Shown: positions 1 through 12,415, numbered from the stretch's first letter. The stretch: 64,000 nucleotides of DNA from Fasciolopsis buskii (GCA_008360955.1 LUCM01004792.1:89268-153267); one strand, 5' to 3'. Program-made: numbers and translations. The notes: generated from the sequence alone by a model not told the origin.

Positions 1-513
1 AAGCCATTGAAACGCTCTAAGTTAATCGCTTGAGTCGTGGTAACAGTGAAACAGTAAGCTAGATAGAGCAGTAGGTTTTGAAACCATCATATTTTAAAAT
101 AAACGTATCCATCGTTTGCGGCATGCCTTACGAATAGACAATGCCTCGAACATGCCCGACATTGGTAACAATAACCGCATGCGAGATTGACTACAGAGTT
201 ACTCATGCTCTTGATGAAACGTTACTATGGGAATTAATTTGTTGTAATCCTGACAGAGGGTAATACCAGTATTTCATGCGCAATCGTTCAGATACAGTTG
301 AATAATGTTTGAAGGTCCCAAATGCCGTCGGATTTGGGGTATGGATTATTCGCTAGGCAAGGCAGGAAATACAATTATCCTACTCAATGATAGTATATAT
401 TACGTTCCCCGATCTCATAGCTCCTTAATTTCGTTGATGAGTGCCCGGTATGTGATGCCGTCTGTAATTCAAAATGGGAAATTCCGAAAGGAAGTGCTCA
501 GAAAATGTTTTGT
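1..513 (+). repeat. Left copy of a 28-kb-separated inverted repeat (truncated by window start)
   Basis: The reverse complement of 28,216-28,728 matches this stretch from base 1 to about 513. By direct comparison bases 1-325 are identical, then about 12 substitutions occur in the next 190 bases, and similarity stops abruptly after a shared GCTCAGAAAAT. The repeat probably continues left of the window. A 95-codon frame opens at 305 (MFEGPK...), and its partner is open for the same part, but nearly all differences between the two change an amino acid. That argues against protein-level selection, so I treat it as noncoding repeat. The family is not recognised. Confidence 0.9.
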
Positions 514-766
514 TCCTCACAGTATAGGTACAGTTTGGTCACACTTTTATGAACGTGATGATAAGAAAACGCTTTCAAAGCATTCAAATTGAATGTTTTA
601 TCGGTCGTAAGTTTATCACATTGTGGACAGTTGCGTCCTTTTTATTCGAAGAAAATATGCAGTGTAAGGAATAACATTCCATCCGGAAGGATCTTCTTGC
701 CCCAGTCTACCAGAATTTAGTATACGTTTTCCTCGGTGAAGCTGTTTTCCTCCTCTCTTACTTCAG

Positions 767-786
767 TTGTCTGAAGGCCCACTTAG
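767..786 (+). other. Candidate 20-nt micro-exon
   Basis: A good polypyrimidine acceptor (ttttcctcctctcttacttcag) ends at 766, and a near-ideal donor TTAG|GTAAGT starts at 787, leaving 20 nt between them. The length is not a multiple of three, so inclusion would shift the frame. Strong splice-like pairs also arise by chance in 64 kb; there is no supporting neighbour exon. Confidence 0.15.
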
Positions 787-885
787 GTAAGTGGTAGGCC
801 ACATATAACGTCTTAGCACGGCCAGAATTGTGAAACCAAGCAAAATGTTTTACCCGGCCAGACAAAATTCCTGACCAGTAGATGC

Positions 886-1176
886 TTATTTAGGAATTGG
901 AAAACTTCTTGGAATAGGAGGCAAAAGCAAGTCCTTCCTGGCCGGATTCAACGCCACATCAAAATAGTCAAATCGTTTCTGGGGGATAATAGCGGGCCCA
1001 CTGGTTGCTTCCCTCTTTTTTACATGATTCTGAACAATGCCCCAGCCGGCGGGTGGTTTATAGGTCATTCTGAAATATACATTAACTGATAAAAGGGAAT
1101 GTCGTTGAAATATTTTACCCACTGCTTCGCTAGATAACTCTAAAGCACTTTGTGTATCATCAAAAATATTCACCAT
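886..1176 (-). CDS. Hypothetical 96-residue open frame, possible terminal exon
   Basis: The frame runs from an ATG at 1176 to TAA at 886-888 on the - strand. Its second half uses balanced, protein-like codons (K-P-P-A-G-W-G, then P-P-I-P-R-S near the end). An acceptor-like site (gttaatgtatatttcag) ends at 1070, so the real exon might be 886-1069, entered in the same frame. The C-terminal part is rich in proline and basic residues, without an obvious membrane segment or signal peptide. I recognise no family. Length alone is within chance for this composition, so this is a lead rather than a gene call. Confidence 0.25.
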   Translation of the reverse strand: MVNIFDDTQSALELSSEAVGKIFQRHSLLSVNVYFRMTYKPPAGWGIVQNHVKKREATSGPAIIPQKRFDYFDVALNPARKDLLLPPIPRSFPIPK

Positions 1177-4100
1177 ATCTCGAAGAATGAAAAATATATG
1201 TCCAATTAGTTGTTTTGTAATATTGTTGCCTACTGAAGCAGGAACTGTTCTTGCGTCACATGTTGCATGAGTTTCTCCAAGACCAGTTTATGTTGCTTTG
1301 AGCAGTTGTATGAAAGTGGTGCCAAGAAACGACGGGTTCGCATCAATATGGCCAACAGCTCTAACAGTAGGCGATAAATCCTGTCAAAATAATTTTATCA
1401 TTTTGCGGATCTCCGAAATAATTTGCTCATTATTCGATTTGACCGTGGTGGTTTTCGGAACTCAACTATTGTTATTTTAAGACATTGTCTCTCATATCTT
1501 ATTGCTATGAAAATACAACGTAAGGTTTTATCTCACTCGTTCTATTGCTAGACATGAACTAAATTTTCAGTAACCTTGAATAAAGTTTGACAAATTTTCC
1601 GGGTGAACTAGTTTCTTGGTTAAGTTGTTTATCGACTCCTTTTTGGGAGTACGAGAAAGCGGAATTGGGGTGCGTTACTTTTCAGGTATAAATAAAATTA
1701 GTCGGTTTCGACGTAGGTCCTGTCAACTTTAATTGACCTTGATGTCGATTGTGAGATAACCAGTAGTTTGAAATCGGCCGGCCAAATCTAATTTGCTATC
1801 AAATCAACAATAACAAGGGCGGGTGGCATTCTGATTCTGATCCACGACGTCGCATTCAACGAATCAGTAGATTTCCACTGAGCAGTTGTGTATTCTTTCA
1901 CTTCATTTGAAACGAAGGCAAGTTTGCCAAATTTTGACGAATGCGGGTATTACCCAACTGAAAAACATGTTCGACCTCGTTGGGATTGGAGCCCACGTGT
2001 AGGCACAACCAACATGATAAAATGAGCTCATTATATCTAAAAAAACGTCATGAGTATGTAAGAGAGATGCAAAACTAAACTGACAAGTTTGTTCACATGT
2101 ATTCTGATTGAGTCACTGCAATTTTGCTTCTGGTTTGTTTTTTCCTTCCTGACACACGCAATCAACATATGACGTATCCATCAAACTAAATAAAAGATAC
2201 AGACAAACACGACATCACTGAGATTTATTGTTATATTAGAATGTATACCCTGGTAAGCTTTGACCGCCAACTGACAAAAATTGAACTGACAGTCCTCGTT
2301 TACATCCATTGTGCTTGCATCATTTTTTAGATCAATCCATGGGGAATGTGTTACGTTCGATTAATTTCACTCGCTCAGTAAACGGACCGATTATTTATAG
2401 TCGCAATTATTTTGCTGTTTTCATGTGAATTAACGTCAACATTGTTCATGTGTTTTTCACCGTTATGAACATTCATTTGGTCAGTTAAATTCAGCTGCAA
2501 CTGTTTGTATGACATGCTTTGTACCTGGACGAGTACAAAAAAGGGCGTACTAAACCGAAATGCAACGATTTCTAAGTTTGTGCAGAGGACAAGAAAAGTG
2601 GAAGGGGAACATTTTACGCTGCACAGAACACCGATATTTGAGGCTAAAAACATAACAGTTGGACTCAGCTTATCGCCTCATTGTGAAATGGAGAAATTTC
2701 ATTGTGTTGGGCAAATGGTCGGCATAACAGTGGTAATTCGAAACTGATTATCACGAGAATATATGACTAAAAATGCAGGAAAGCAAAAACTGAAGCTCGA
2801 AAAGCCTTAATTTCTATAACATGATGAACTAAACAGAACTTTGCTCTGCTGCATCGATAAGGTCAAAGTGAAGTTAAGTGGGATTTGAAAATTACAAGTT
2901 ATAGCGCGATTCACCTGTTTTATTTCCTGCTGAATGTGCTGCATTTCTTTGTTCTGCATAACTTTGAACGCAAACGCATTCAGCTTTACGGAGATTGCTG
3001 CACAATCCTCCAGTAACTTTACAGTAAACTAACTAATGTCTAGTCCGGAGAAGGAATGAATGATGCGCTTCCTTCTATCATTAATTTCGGTTAAAAGGCT
3101 TATTGGCGAACTTATGTTAGTATGCAGTGCATGGTGCTTAATGCGGTCATCAACGTGGACCACCTCCAAAATAGTTCAAACACAGCACGAACCAAGATTT
3201 TCGGTCACAATTCATTCAGTTGGTCTGTATGCTTTTCTTGTATTTGTGATTTCTGCCTTTCCTCTAAACATTCGCAATTTATTTATTAAAATTGACAAGG
3301 AATATATACATTCTCATTGCTGCTTTAGGATTTGGCCAAAAGCATTCAAGTTTTGTACTCTGATCCACCGTAATCTTGAGTCCTTTAAACACTGAGCCAA
3401 ACCTGTAAAATTTAAGATAAAATATTGTCGCTTCGAAAAAGTCATAGTGCATCACAAAATATCTTCATGCGTTTTTAGTGAAATACGACCGCTTGAGCTC
3501 AGCCAACAATAAACATGAACTCATATCAGCTGCAGATTTTCTTCCGCTCATTAAACGGTGAGACATGTAGTCTTTTAATTCTTTTCGAAGTTCAGACACT
3601 GATTTGTACAAAACCACTTTAGAATATACGATTACTTACCTCAATTCTCAAAAAAATCAAGCAGATATGCGAAGACAGCTCAAATTCGAAGATCTGACTT
3701 TATTGCTATCGGATAACAACGTCTAGTCTGTCGAATCTATGAAAAGAATTTTCGTGTTCGGTTCTTCGAAATCCGTTTTAGGCGAACATTTGCGCATATC
3801 GAATCAGAACTTCTCCTTTTTTATGAACAACAAAAAGCCGACCGAGTTAGCTTAATTGACCGAAACAAAATGATTTTCGAGTGGTTGAAACCAATGGCTT
3901 GTTTCCAGCTTTTCTTGGTAAACGATGTATCTACATGCGAGAAAGAATTGGACAACAAAATCGTCTATTTACTACTCTCAAAGCGACCTCAAACTTGTAT
4001 TCGAAACTGGCAGAAAAGACGAGGTCGGAAGGCGTAACTGCCTTGTATGCAATACATATTAATAACCGGTCGGCCTGCAGTTCAATCTGTTTTGTTCCCC

Positions 4101-5239
4101 CATAGGGACAAGGTAGAAAAACTGAATAAACGGTAGAATATCTGTACGTACTGACAATCAAGGGTAAAAACAACACTGCATGTGATTGTATTTTCCTCAT
4201 TGTTTTAAATGACAAACAAGTCGAAACATTGTTGTCTTCTTAAAGGATGCATCAGCATAAAAAGCAATAATTAATCACACACATAAATGTTTCAACACAT
4301 AACTTAATTGACCAGATCCAAATGATGTTTGTAATTTGTACTTTGAGCTCATTTCCAAAGATCGACAAATCCAATAATTATAAACAGACGTTCTTCAGAA
4401 CGTGGCCCTGAGCTTAGACCGCTTGCATATGTTGGAGCCAGTAAATTTCTCGCTGACAGATGTGAAGTGGTGCTACGATTCTGGGTATTTTAACAAAAGA
4501 GGGAAACCAGTCTTCTAAATCAAATTGGATCCAATCGACTTATCGATGGCGAATACGGTTTGAATGGATTTTGTTTTGCTGTGAAAAATTCTCCCGAGCA
4601 TTGGAGAACAACATTCAAAGTCGTGTCCAGATCGACTTGTCTGATTACTCCCGGTGGGAAATCTTTTTACTGGAGCAGGTTTCCTCCCAGGAATTGAGTG
4701 ATATCATAAACCGAAACGAACCGAAAGAAATACGGTACAAATTTCATTTCAGGTTTTAAGATTTGGGTAGAAATTTCGATCACTTTTGTTCATTCTTTTG
4801 TGAATGTTGATCTTAGATTAAAACACCTCAAAAGCGTCGGAAAGTGTCTGAAACAAATATGTAACCGAATACAGTAGACCTAATGGAACCTCCATTTTGA
4901 CGTTTTCCTCTAGGCCTGTTGGTGTGAATGGGTTCGAATCGTTTGATAAAAGCGGAATCACTACGAAAGTTTAAATTTTTAAATTACTGTTTTGGATTAA
5001 AACATTCAACCTAAACCTTATAACTGTTTGAAGCGGTGCAATTTGCGATGAAAGTTTAGAAAGCTGTGATTGAACAAATCGTAACTCTTAGTCATAGAAA
5101 CGCTTAATTGCAAGAGTACATACCTAATGAAAATTAGTTTCAGTAGTACGATTTAATTGCAGACACCGAGAGTGTCGCATTTGCGAATTTACAGCACCTG
5201 CGTTGAGGATACCGAACAGGTATGGATTCCTTGACCGCT
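1177..5239. other. No recognisable gene; AT-rich filler
   Basis: Scattered open frames of 60-111 codons lie here (2505-2747 +, 3060-3395 +, 3881-4105 +, 4571-4759 +), several open on both strands at once. None shows a domain motif or a convincing splice pair. The 3060 frame starts with two methionines and a hydrophobic stretch but has no other support. A B-box-like GGGTTCGAATCG at about 4930 has no properly spaced A box. Confidence 0.5.
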
Positions 5240-5734
5240 TCAGAGCTCGTTTCTGTCTGGATGCTGTTGCTTGTTTTTATTGGCCCAAAGAGAAACTGCT
5301 AAGATGAAACTTCTTGCCTTGCCCATGACGACTGATGGAAACAGTCCCCAAATAATCCGGTATGTACTATCAATTTCCCAACCATTTTGCTGCCAAACAA
5401 CGTGAGTTTCGATCAAACGATTGCCTAATCGTTTGCAACTAAGCGAAATCCAGGAATTAATGGGGGTGCTGTTTTGCTTAGCGCGAATGCATGAAAAACC
5501 ACCCTTATTTAATTGGAGTATTCCATCGACTGCGTTGTGTGAGGTGCGATTGATTGTTCTCGGTTCTTCCCAAAGTTCGATGGCTATAAGCATGCATGAT
5601 TTAGTGATTTCACTGGAAGTTGGAACAGCTGCGATGGAAATCTGTGCATTTAGAAGAGGTCTGGTTGGCGACGGTGGCTGACGGTGAAATGTTTGGAAAA
5701 CCGCATGAATTTTCTGCTCAGCGAAATCAGTCAA
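5240..5734 (-). CDS. Hypothetical 164-codon frame, longest in the window
   Basis: This is the longest uninterrupted frame seen, on the - strand from an ATG at 5734 to a stop at 5240. It has no signal peptide and no recognisable motif. The composition is somewhat less AT-rich than the surroundings. An 86-codon frame on the other strand (5421-5681) overlaps it, and I cannot say which, if either, is coding. The length sits at the edge of what chance would give in 64 kb. A degenerate transposon segment is an alternative. Confidence 0.2.
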   Translation of the reverse strand: MTDFAEQKIHAVFQTFHRQPPSPTRPLLNAQISIAAVPTSSEITKSCMLIAIELWEEPRTINRTSHNAVDGILQLNKGGFSCIRAKQNSTPINSWISLSCKRLGNRLIETHVVWQQNGWEIDSTYRIIWGLFPSVVMGKARSFILAVSLWANKNKQQHPDRNEL

Positions 5735-6224
5735 ACAGACATTTGTTGGTTATTGAGAGAATTATCATTTTGTTCATGGCGCGCTTTAAGCTCTAACTAA
5801 TTCTAGTCACTGGTTTCAAAAAAATCGTTATAAGAAATGAGTCACTTTTAAAACCTCGTTCGTACATAACCTTGGGGAAATGCGAAAGCCGCACACTTGT
5901 GCTATCTCTGATTTGCTACTTTTGAAAAGGTGCCCTCTGTCTCAGTACACGGGAAGTATTTTATGCAATAAAAATAGGCTCTACGAATTTCAGTGATAGG
6001 TTGGTGGTTATTAGTGAAACATTTCAGTGTTTTTCATATTTTTGGTGTTGTCCGCTTGTTCAAGTCACAAACTTTGAGAAAAAATTAGATATAACATGGT
6101 ATTTTTCATCTGCCAATATTCTGTAACTCGGAATAACCGATCGTCTACTCTTGTATTAACAGGGATAAATCTGAGCTGCATACCTGATTTGAAAATGGAA
6201 TTTGTATGGGCACTCTACTGAAAA

Positions 6225-6509
6225 ATGGATATGGTAGGAAAAAAGCAAAAATATCCCGGTGGTCTCAGACATATTTGTTCCGAAAGATTTCGTCAGGTTT
6301 GCTCTTACAAAATGACACACTCCCCCAATTCCCTTTATCTCGGACAGATTTCAAGCAAAAACGCAATAAGCCGGGCTCATCGAAAAACGCCTGTCCAACC
6401 GACGGAATATTATCCGCAGAGAAGAAAGTTGCCACTTCCCGGAACAATCTCTCACCCGATACCGAATCTGACGACCGGTGGAATTAAATCCCGAGCCGTG
6501 TCGCTATGA
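6225..6509 (+). CDS. Hypothetical 94-codon frame in a GC-richer island
   Basis: From about 6290 to 6500 the sequence is visibly richer in G and C than its flanks, and two + frames are open together (6206-6487 and 6225-6509). The second reads as a basic, proline-rich, protein-like sequence (T-P-V-Q-P-T-E-Y-Y-P-Q-R-R-K) ending at a TGA near 6509. It is followed within 1 kb by three more + strand open stretches with splice-like edges, making 6.2-7.3 kb the densest candidate coding area that is not recognisably transposon. No family recognised. Confidence 0.22.
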   Translation: MDMVGKKQKYPGGLRHICSERFRQVCSYKMTHSPNSLYLGQISSKNAISRAHRKTPVQPTEYYPQRRKLPLPGTISHPIPNLTTGGIKSRAVSL

Positions 6510-6634
6510 CCGTCTATTTTCCGGTTACGGATTATTTTGCCATCTTTACTACTGCGTACGATGGCAACGATCCGAGCACTTCGTAGGAAATATGGTTCAG
6601 TAGGTAATCCAATTCAATTGCTTTCTTTCTGCAG

Positions 6635-6763
6635 CTTTTCTCATACAGCCTTCTCAGGTTCTTATTCGATTCCCGCCATATATGCATTGAGCACGATGCA
6701 CGCGTAGTCCGTTCACTGCCTCTGGTTTATTCAGACAATTATTTTCTTGGCGAAAGCAACTAA
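6635..6763 (+). CDS. Candidate exon after a strong acceptor
   Basis: An acceptor with a clear pyrimidine tract (ttgctttctttctgcag) ends at 6634. Reading directly after it gives 42 open codons to a TAA at 6761-6763, with varied, protein-like codon use (F-D-S-R-H-I-C-I-E-H-D-A-R-V-V-R). There is no good donor inside and no AATAAA close behind, so it would be a terminal exon with a missing poly(A) signal, or a pseudo-exon. Confidence 0.2.
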   Translation, partial: LFSYSLLRFLFDSRHICIEHDARVVRSLPLVYSDNYFLGESN

Positions 6764-6817
6764 ATGCTGTATGAAAAACGTATCCATCTAAAGTTTGGAG
6801 ATTGCTTTCATCTCCAG

Positions 6818-6952
6818 ATAATACGGCTCACACTGATGAAACGTGCATGAACAAAACTCACGATGACATGCACTTGAAGATATGTGGACAGTTACTGCGA
6901 CTGTCTGTCTCATATGCAAAAACGTGTTCAATTCAGTCATTCAATCTGTCCA
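6818..6952 (+). CDS. Candidate 135-nt exon
   Basis: The acceptor ttgctttcatctccag ends at 6817 and a donor-like CCA|GTAAAA starts at 6953. The 135-nt interval is a multiple of three and open in the frame that continues from 6775 to 7005. The translation is protein-like and polar (T-A-H-T-D-E-T-C-M-N-K-T-H-D-D-M-H). It shares strand with the candidate exons at 6635 and 7105, so these could be parts of one small gene or one eroded ORF. Family not recognised. Confidence 0.22.
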
Positions 6953-7104
6953 GTAAAAATACATTTTATTCCGCTGACAAGCTGGTTTTATTGACAATGG
7001 TTTAATCAAGACCCGTTTTAAGACTGTGAAATCGTTCAACACAAGCATGCTGATTACATTATTTCGAAAATCATTGAAGACCTAGGTACTAAATGCTTTT
7101 GCAG

Positions 7105-7237
7105 TTCAATAGATGATCGTTTACTATTGAAGAGAAAAGAAAAGAGCGAACTTCACCGAATTGTTTTCGATTACATTCTTGAAGATAAACTCTTGATTGA
7201 TCAGACAGGCAAAAAACGGAAGCTTTTTAGAAGAAAG
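7105..7237 (+). CDS. Candidate 133-nt exon, lysine/arginine-rich peptide
   Basis: The acceptor is tactaaatgcttttgcag (branch-like TACTAA just upstream), and the donor AAAG|GTAAAA follows at 7238. In the open frame (about 7017-7270) it encodes a charged, amphipathic stretch with D-D-R-L-L-L-K-R-K-E-K and a basic end K-K-R-K-L-F-R-R-K that could act as a nuclear localisation signal. One base plus 44 codons gives entry phase 2 and exit phase 0. There is no methionine in the open frame, so start-based ORF lists miss it. No family recognised. Confidence 0.28.
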
Positions 7238-7270
7238 GTAAAATATCTTGTAGTAGAACTATGGAAATAA

Positions 7271-10200
7271 TAATGCTACAGATAGGCTCCTCATAATGGA
7301 AGCAGCAGACTCACAATTGAAAATGATATCCGGCGCCAAACATTTTACAGTTTATCTCAACTAAACAAGTGCTCATTTGTTAAGTCAACGTGGGCGTTCT
7401 GTGTCTTAGAGTTTTCACTACCTTTTCCAATGAAAAATTATCGAAACCAATTGGGAATCAGGTTCCCGGGTAAAAATTCCGTCAGTCATCTGGTTGCAAT
7501 CTGACTTCGTGGATTCGTTTGCTTGGTTAACTTCAGTTGTTCAACGAACGCCCACATAATCATGCTGATGTCAAACTGTTTGCTTCGTTGCATTGATTAC
7601 GAATGAGTTGGTCCGATAATTATCAAATGTGATGCATCAAATCACTCGCCTTCACAACTTAATGCCCAGAGAACTCTGGCGGAAAAAGTGCGGTTTCAAT
7701 TTCGAACTAGAAGAACACCCGTCATGCGTGCGATCACAAACCGTAACGTAATAGGCTGGGATGGATAACCATGATTATAATGTTTTCCTTTTCACTGGAA
7801 ACTGCAACCAGAAAGCAATTCTGTACAAGGCATTTACTGATAAACAAAAATGAATTATAACATTTATAAAACGTCCTCTGAGGTCCTGTTTTTTTAAGTC
7901 CGACTTGCGCAGCATGAATTTATTGCGCGGTAAACTGAGAAGTTGCTCAACAGACGGGTGGTTTTCCCTGTGTGCGTTTTATATGATATAAAATGGAGAC
8001 AGAGTGGATAAACACATACCAGTGTACTTATCTAAACCAGTAATGGTTGGAATGCAACAACGGTACTTTGAAATTAATGTATGCGCACATAGATATATAT
8101 GTTTAAAAATTTACTACACGTTTCCATTACTCCACAAACCTTCTTCTAGGGTGCGTGATTACCGGTTTGGATACGGTCGCATATATAGTAGTGAAAGGAA
8201 TTGTAGTAAAAATCGGACAGCTATTAACGAATAAATTGACGACACATGAACTAAGGTGCAATGCCTCGGCAACTTTTATTCCACTAGTTTTTATGTGTCT
8301 CAACAATTTTCAGAAGTGAGGGAATCCTTTTGTCATCCGAAATTGGGATGAATCTGCTTTGTTGAAAGTTGTTCGTAGGACACCTATCAGTAAGGGCCCG
8401 ACTTCTTTTTTGTTAATTATCCATTGTATCCATTCCACTTGACATCTGACTTAGGTTTGTGATAGGTTTCATGTGTGCAATGTCCTCGTTTACCATTAGG
8501 AAGTGGCTACAATGATTTCATTGTAAAATCTACTGTTTTTCCCAAGGAAACGTCCTTTCCCGTCTGCCTGAAGACAAAATAACAATCACCCTTATACTTT
8601 ACACAAATCTTTTATATGGGCTACAGTAGGGAGGATTTTACGGTTCTTTATTCATGGGAATTATTGATCTACAAAAAGTATTATCTTCGCCGATCTGAAG
8701 AACGACTGATGACGTGAAGCTCAGTGATATTGCGACATCGTTCTAGAAAAAAGCCCAGAGGTAGATTTGGAAGAAGCAGAAATATGCTATTGCTGCAGCT
8801 ACCCCCAGAACAGCTGAATCAAATTCTTTGTCGTCCGTAGCGAAAAATGTATCTAAATTGTCACCTAATGATACACCGAACTTGAGGGTTTCTTTTAAAT
8901 AGCCTACGTTCTATTACAAACACTGACATAAAACACAGATCAGTGTAATGTTTAAATGCAGGGAACATATGAAACGAAAAGTACTAGAAAATCCGTTGTT
9001 TGAACTGATACCACAATTTTTTCTTCAGAACATATTGGCATCTGTGGGAAACTCATGGATTGTGCACTCCGAAGGCAGCAAACTTGAGTTTAGGACTCTC
9101 TAGGACCAATCATTGATGGATATGTGCTATCTCTTTGATAGTTAACCTGGATGTCCCTAGGTGTTTGGTATGGATTACCGATCAGTCATCATCCTCTGTG
9201 CACACCAAACAGAGTTATCCATTGTGCTCAAATGATGCCCTCTGAGATATGATCAAAATAGTTCATTAAATGTTCTCCACAAGGTCGCCAAATGTTTACA
9301 TTAGCTTGCTTCGTTAATGTTGTTTTCAACGAGTCCACGGCTGACTGCAGAGGCCATGTAAAACTAATTTTATTACACTTGGATAACTGGTGATTTTCAA
9401 AGGTATAGCACACCGGGTGACCCGAGTTCTGAGTAGGAAGGACGATCGGACAGGAAGGGGAAATTTAGTGCTTTTTGACGAAAAATGCAAATGGTCTAGA
9501 AGCCCGGATCAGTCAGACAGAATTGCTTGTTTGTTGCATTCATATGGGGTCATGGGCGATATAAGAGTGCAGGCGTTATAAATTATTTTACGAAAAGGAA
9601 ATTGATAATTCTGTAAACATGTGGAGCTTTTCAATATCCTGGAAATTGACCAACAAAAATTTGGTAGGTTGAAACAGTTTTTCAGTCACAGGATACTTGC
9701 GTTGCCATGCTTTAAAATAGTCAAAATTAAACGATAAACCTCAAAGGACAAAACTCCGAAATGCGTTCTGAATAAGATACTTTTGTTACTGCGAAATGGC
9801 ATGGGAACGACGAAGGCGTGCTTCCCCTTCGAGTTGGTCAGAGTTTAACATCTTGTCGAAGCTTGGTTGTCACTATGTTTGTTGTTTAGATCACGGATAT
9901 ACTTAGGAAAATTAGACTTGATCATTCTTTCGAGGGAATTAATTCATTTCACTTGAAATTGTTATTCTTATTTCAGAGCCAGGAGAGAAGCAAACGACCG
10001 ATTAGGAAACTGCTTCGCGGTGTGCAAATGTCAGACCTGCCCGTTTTTGTCAATTTAAGTCATTTTAGATTAAAGAACTGGTTTACAAAAGCAGCATCAT
10101 TTGGAGAAGGAATTCTGCTTACCCTTAAAAGTGATGCATGACAGTATCCTGCAACAATTTTTTCTGCTGACTGGTCGATTGATTTACGTTGGGTTTGACG

Positions 10201-11790
10201 GTCAGTCTGTAAATGTGTGATCCTGTTACTGGTGCATCTAGAATCGGACAATAGAAAACCGATGTCAGAAAGTTTGGTCGAAATGCTGTCAGTGGTTTGT
10301 GTGCAAGAAATTGTTTATTACTTCCGAAGGCGAATCTTATGAACGAGACAAAAATCAATTTTGATTACGTCTCCGGATTTCAAGATACGATATCGCTATG
10401 GTTCTTAAAGTGGTAGACATCAAATAAAGAACCAATTCCTTTTTTCTGACAGAAAACAGCTTTGTTTGCAGTAAAACTGCATTATTTCTATGGAAACATT
10501 TTATCTTGTGAATACAAAAGTGCAACCTGACTATAAATTTTCCACTTGTAAAAAGGCTAGCAACTCTCAAATGGATAAATGCAGACCACATAAAATCACA
10601 TAAATTTTAGACTACTCATTGACACGGTCAATGCCAAACTGGCTTTGGAACCTATCTGTCTCAACAGAATGAATTGTTAAAGTGGGTTTATTTACGAGAT
10701 AGACACCCAAAGTACACTTTGTAGTAGTAAATGTGGCAGAAAAATACTACTCGTTGGTCACTGGTTTTTGTCAGCTATTTCGATTGTTCATTTAGACTCT
10801 ACGAGTTTGGAAACAAATTTAGCGCATCCACGAAGATGAACTGAGGCAAATTAACAATTTCGCTTATCACCGGACACCCACTGTGCTCCCGCGCTACAGG
10901 GGGTATCATGGGGTCACGGTTGATACGCAACCGACATGAGTCGGAGCAAGCTGCATTCAGAGGGCATTAGTTAGTACGTTTGAGTGAATATTCCTATGAC
11001 ATACGTCCTTATCTGAAAATGCTGTTAGTTTTGATCAACAGAATATCTTACTTGGACATATGAACTCAAGCGCCATCAAATTACACAAAAGAATGAAAGA
11101 CACTGTGTTGCAAATGGCTATCCCTACTGGTTAAAACAACTTAATTTCGCGAACATCAAGCTGCTGTAAGCAAGTAAGTGAAATCATTCAAAGTCATACG
11201 AGCATTTCTTAATTTTGTTCTTCACTGTGCGTTGATAAGTCGAACAAAACTGCTTCCGCAACACTGTACGGGTAAACTCGAAATTGGTAAGCAACCATGT
11301 TTACGGTATCTGAGTTGGTTTATTCTACACTGCAAAGTACTGTATGCAACAGCAATATTTTACATGTGCCTAACTGTGGAAACCGCCATTAGGCTAATGT
11401 GACTCACTGGCTACCTCCTCCAAACTTTTTGATGCAATCTCAGGGATGACTGGATTTCCCCCTTAACTATGCTTTTAGGTATGGAAACGTGCAGTTTTAT
11501 CGAGTCTTGCAACCTGTCTCTGGAGAAATTTCTGTGTGTAACTCACTCGGTTCGACTGCCAGTGGACTCCGTTCGCGAATTTCTCCCGGTGGATTGCATT
11601 TTCTTTAAGAAGTTGTAAAATAATTACTTGGATTGAAGACTTTGCCCAAAAATGATGCACATGGTGGGCACCCATACTTCCAAAATTAAACAACGTGAAC
11701 GCAAAACCCTGTTGAGATCAAAGGGCAGTCCTGAACTGCATATTTCAATGCCAAAAATAGAATAGCTACGATGCACAAGAGCTTTCTTAC
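7271..11790. other. No recognisable gene
   Basis: AT-rich sequence with short open frames only (for example 8004-8234 +, 9390-9581 +, 10125-10591 -, 11178-11402 +), several antisense to each other. A small GC-richer patch at 10,865-10,965 holds no readable frame longer than about 20 codons. No tRNA, repeat or transposon motif recognised. Confidence 0.5.
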
Positions 11791-11820
11791 CTCGGCATCG
11801 GCTCAGTCAACATGAGTGAA
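11791..11820 (-). other. Candidate 30-nt symmetric micro-exon
   Basis: On the - strand an acceptor with pyrimidine tract (gattccagtttctttgcctag) ends at 11,821 and a donor CCGAG|GTAAGA begins at 11,790. The 30-nt interval is divisible by three and open in one frame (S-L-M-L-T-E-P-M-P). Micro-exons of this kind are a known feature of schistosome micro-exon genes, but a single one without neighbours is weak evidence. Confidence 0.18.
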
Positions 11821-12309
11821 CTAGGCAAAGAAACTGGAATCTAGAGAAAAATTACAAAACACTGTTTATGTGTTTTCCTAACAAAAAGAGTTTATAATGA
11901 CGACAAAAATCGCTGCTTAAACAAAATTAAATCCTAAGCAGAATGAAATCAAGACCTATTCCGCCTCATGAGTTTGAAATTGATTATTTCTGAATAGAAT
12001 GTTTGCCAACTTTTAGTTAAACCAGATTTTGGTGAAGTATGCTCACTGAAATTGTTTACCCTTTATTTTCCATAATTTTACTGGATTTTCCAAGGCAAGT
12101 CATTCTTCTGTTAACATGATCACATCTAGTGGAAGGCAAGTCCATATATATTTAAAGGCACCCATTGCATGAAAATTTTAAACGAGATCTCAGTGAGCAA
12201 TGCGATCTTGATGAGCATAAGGAAAACGTTTTGTTGACGCGTTATTTGCGGAGGTAGTTGCAACACGTAGATGAATGAAATTGTTCATCGAATGATTTTA
12301 TTGCTGACA

Positions 12310-12415
12310 TTTTGGAGAACGTGACAAATTGCCTTGAGAAATACCACCCACCTTAGTCGAAACGTTGGCAAATTACATCTACCAATAATGCTGTTATTTA
12401 CATTATATCATTCAC
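12310..12415 (+). repeat. Penelope-like 3'-end motif, copy 1
   Basis: One of three related + strand segments sharing CTTGAGAAA, a short arm, AGTCGAAACGTTG, then ATTACATCTACCAA and ATTATATCATTCACAA. The others are near 19,306 and 27,651. Here the CGAAACGTTG core is intact. The layout (conserved 5' box, short hairpin, GAAAC box) resembles the degenerate hammerhead-type motif at the ends of Penelope-like elements. The ribozyme reading is inference because the 5' box is not the canonical CTGATGA. Confidence 0.55.

Noticed and set aside
1960..2020. TTGGGATTGGAGCCCACGTG, B-box-like and partly self-complementary
   Set aside because: Mismatched B box and no A box; probably chance.
3630..3645. Ideal - strand donor TTGAG|GTAAGTAA
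   Set aside because: No pyrimidine-rich acceptor or open exon upstream on the - strand.
4925..4945. GGGTTCGAATCG, a strong B-box-like string
   Set aside because: The nearest A-box-like string is only about 18 nt upstream, too close.
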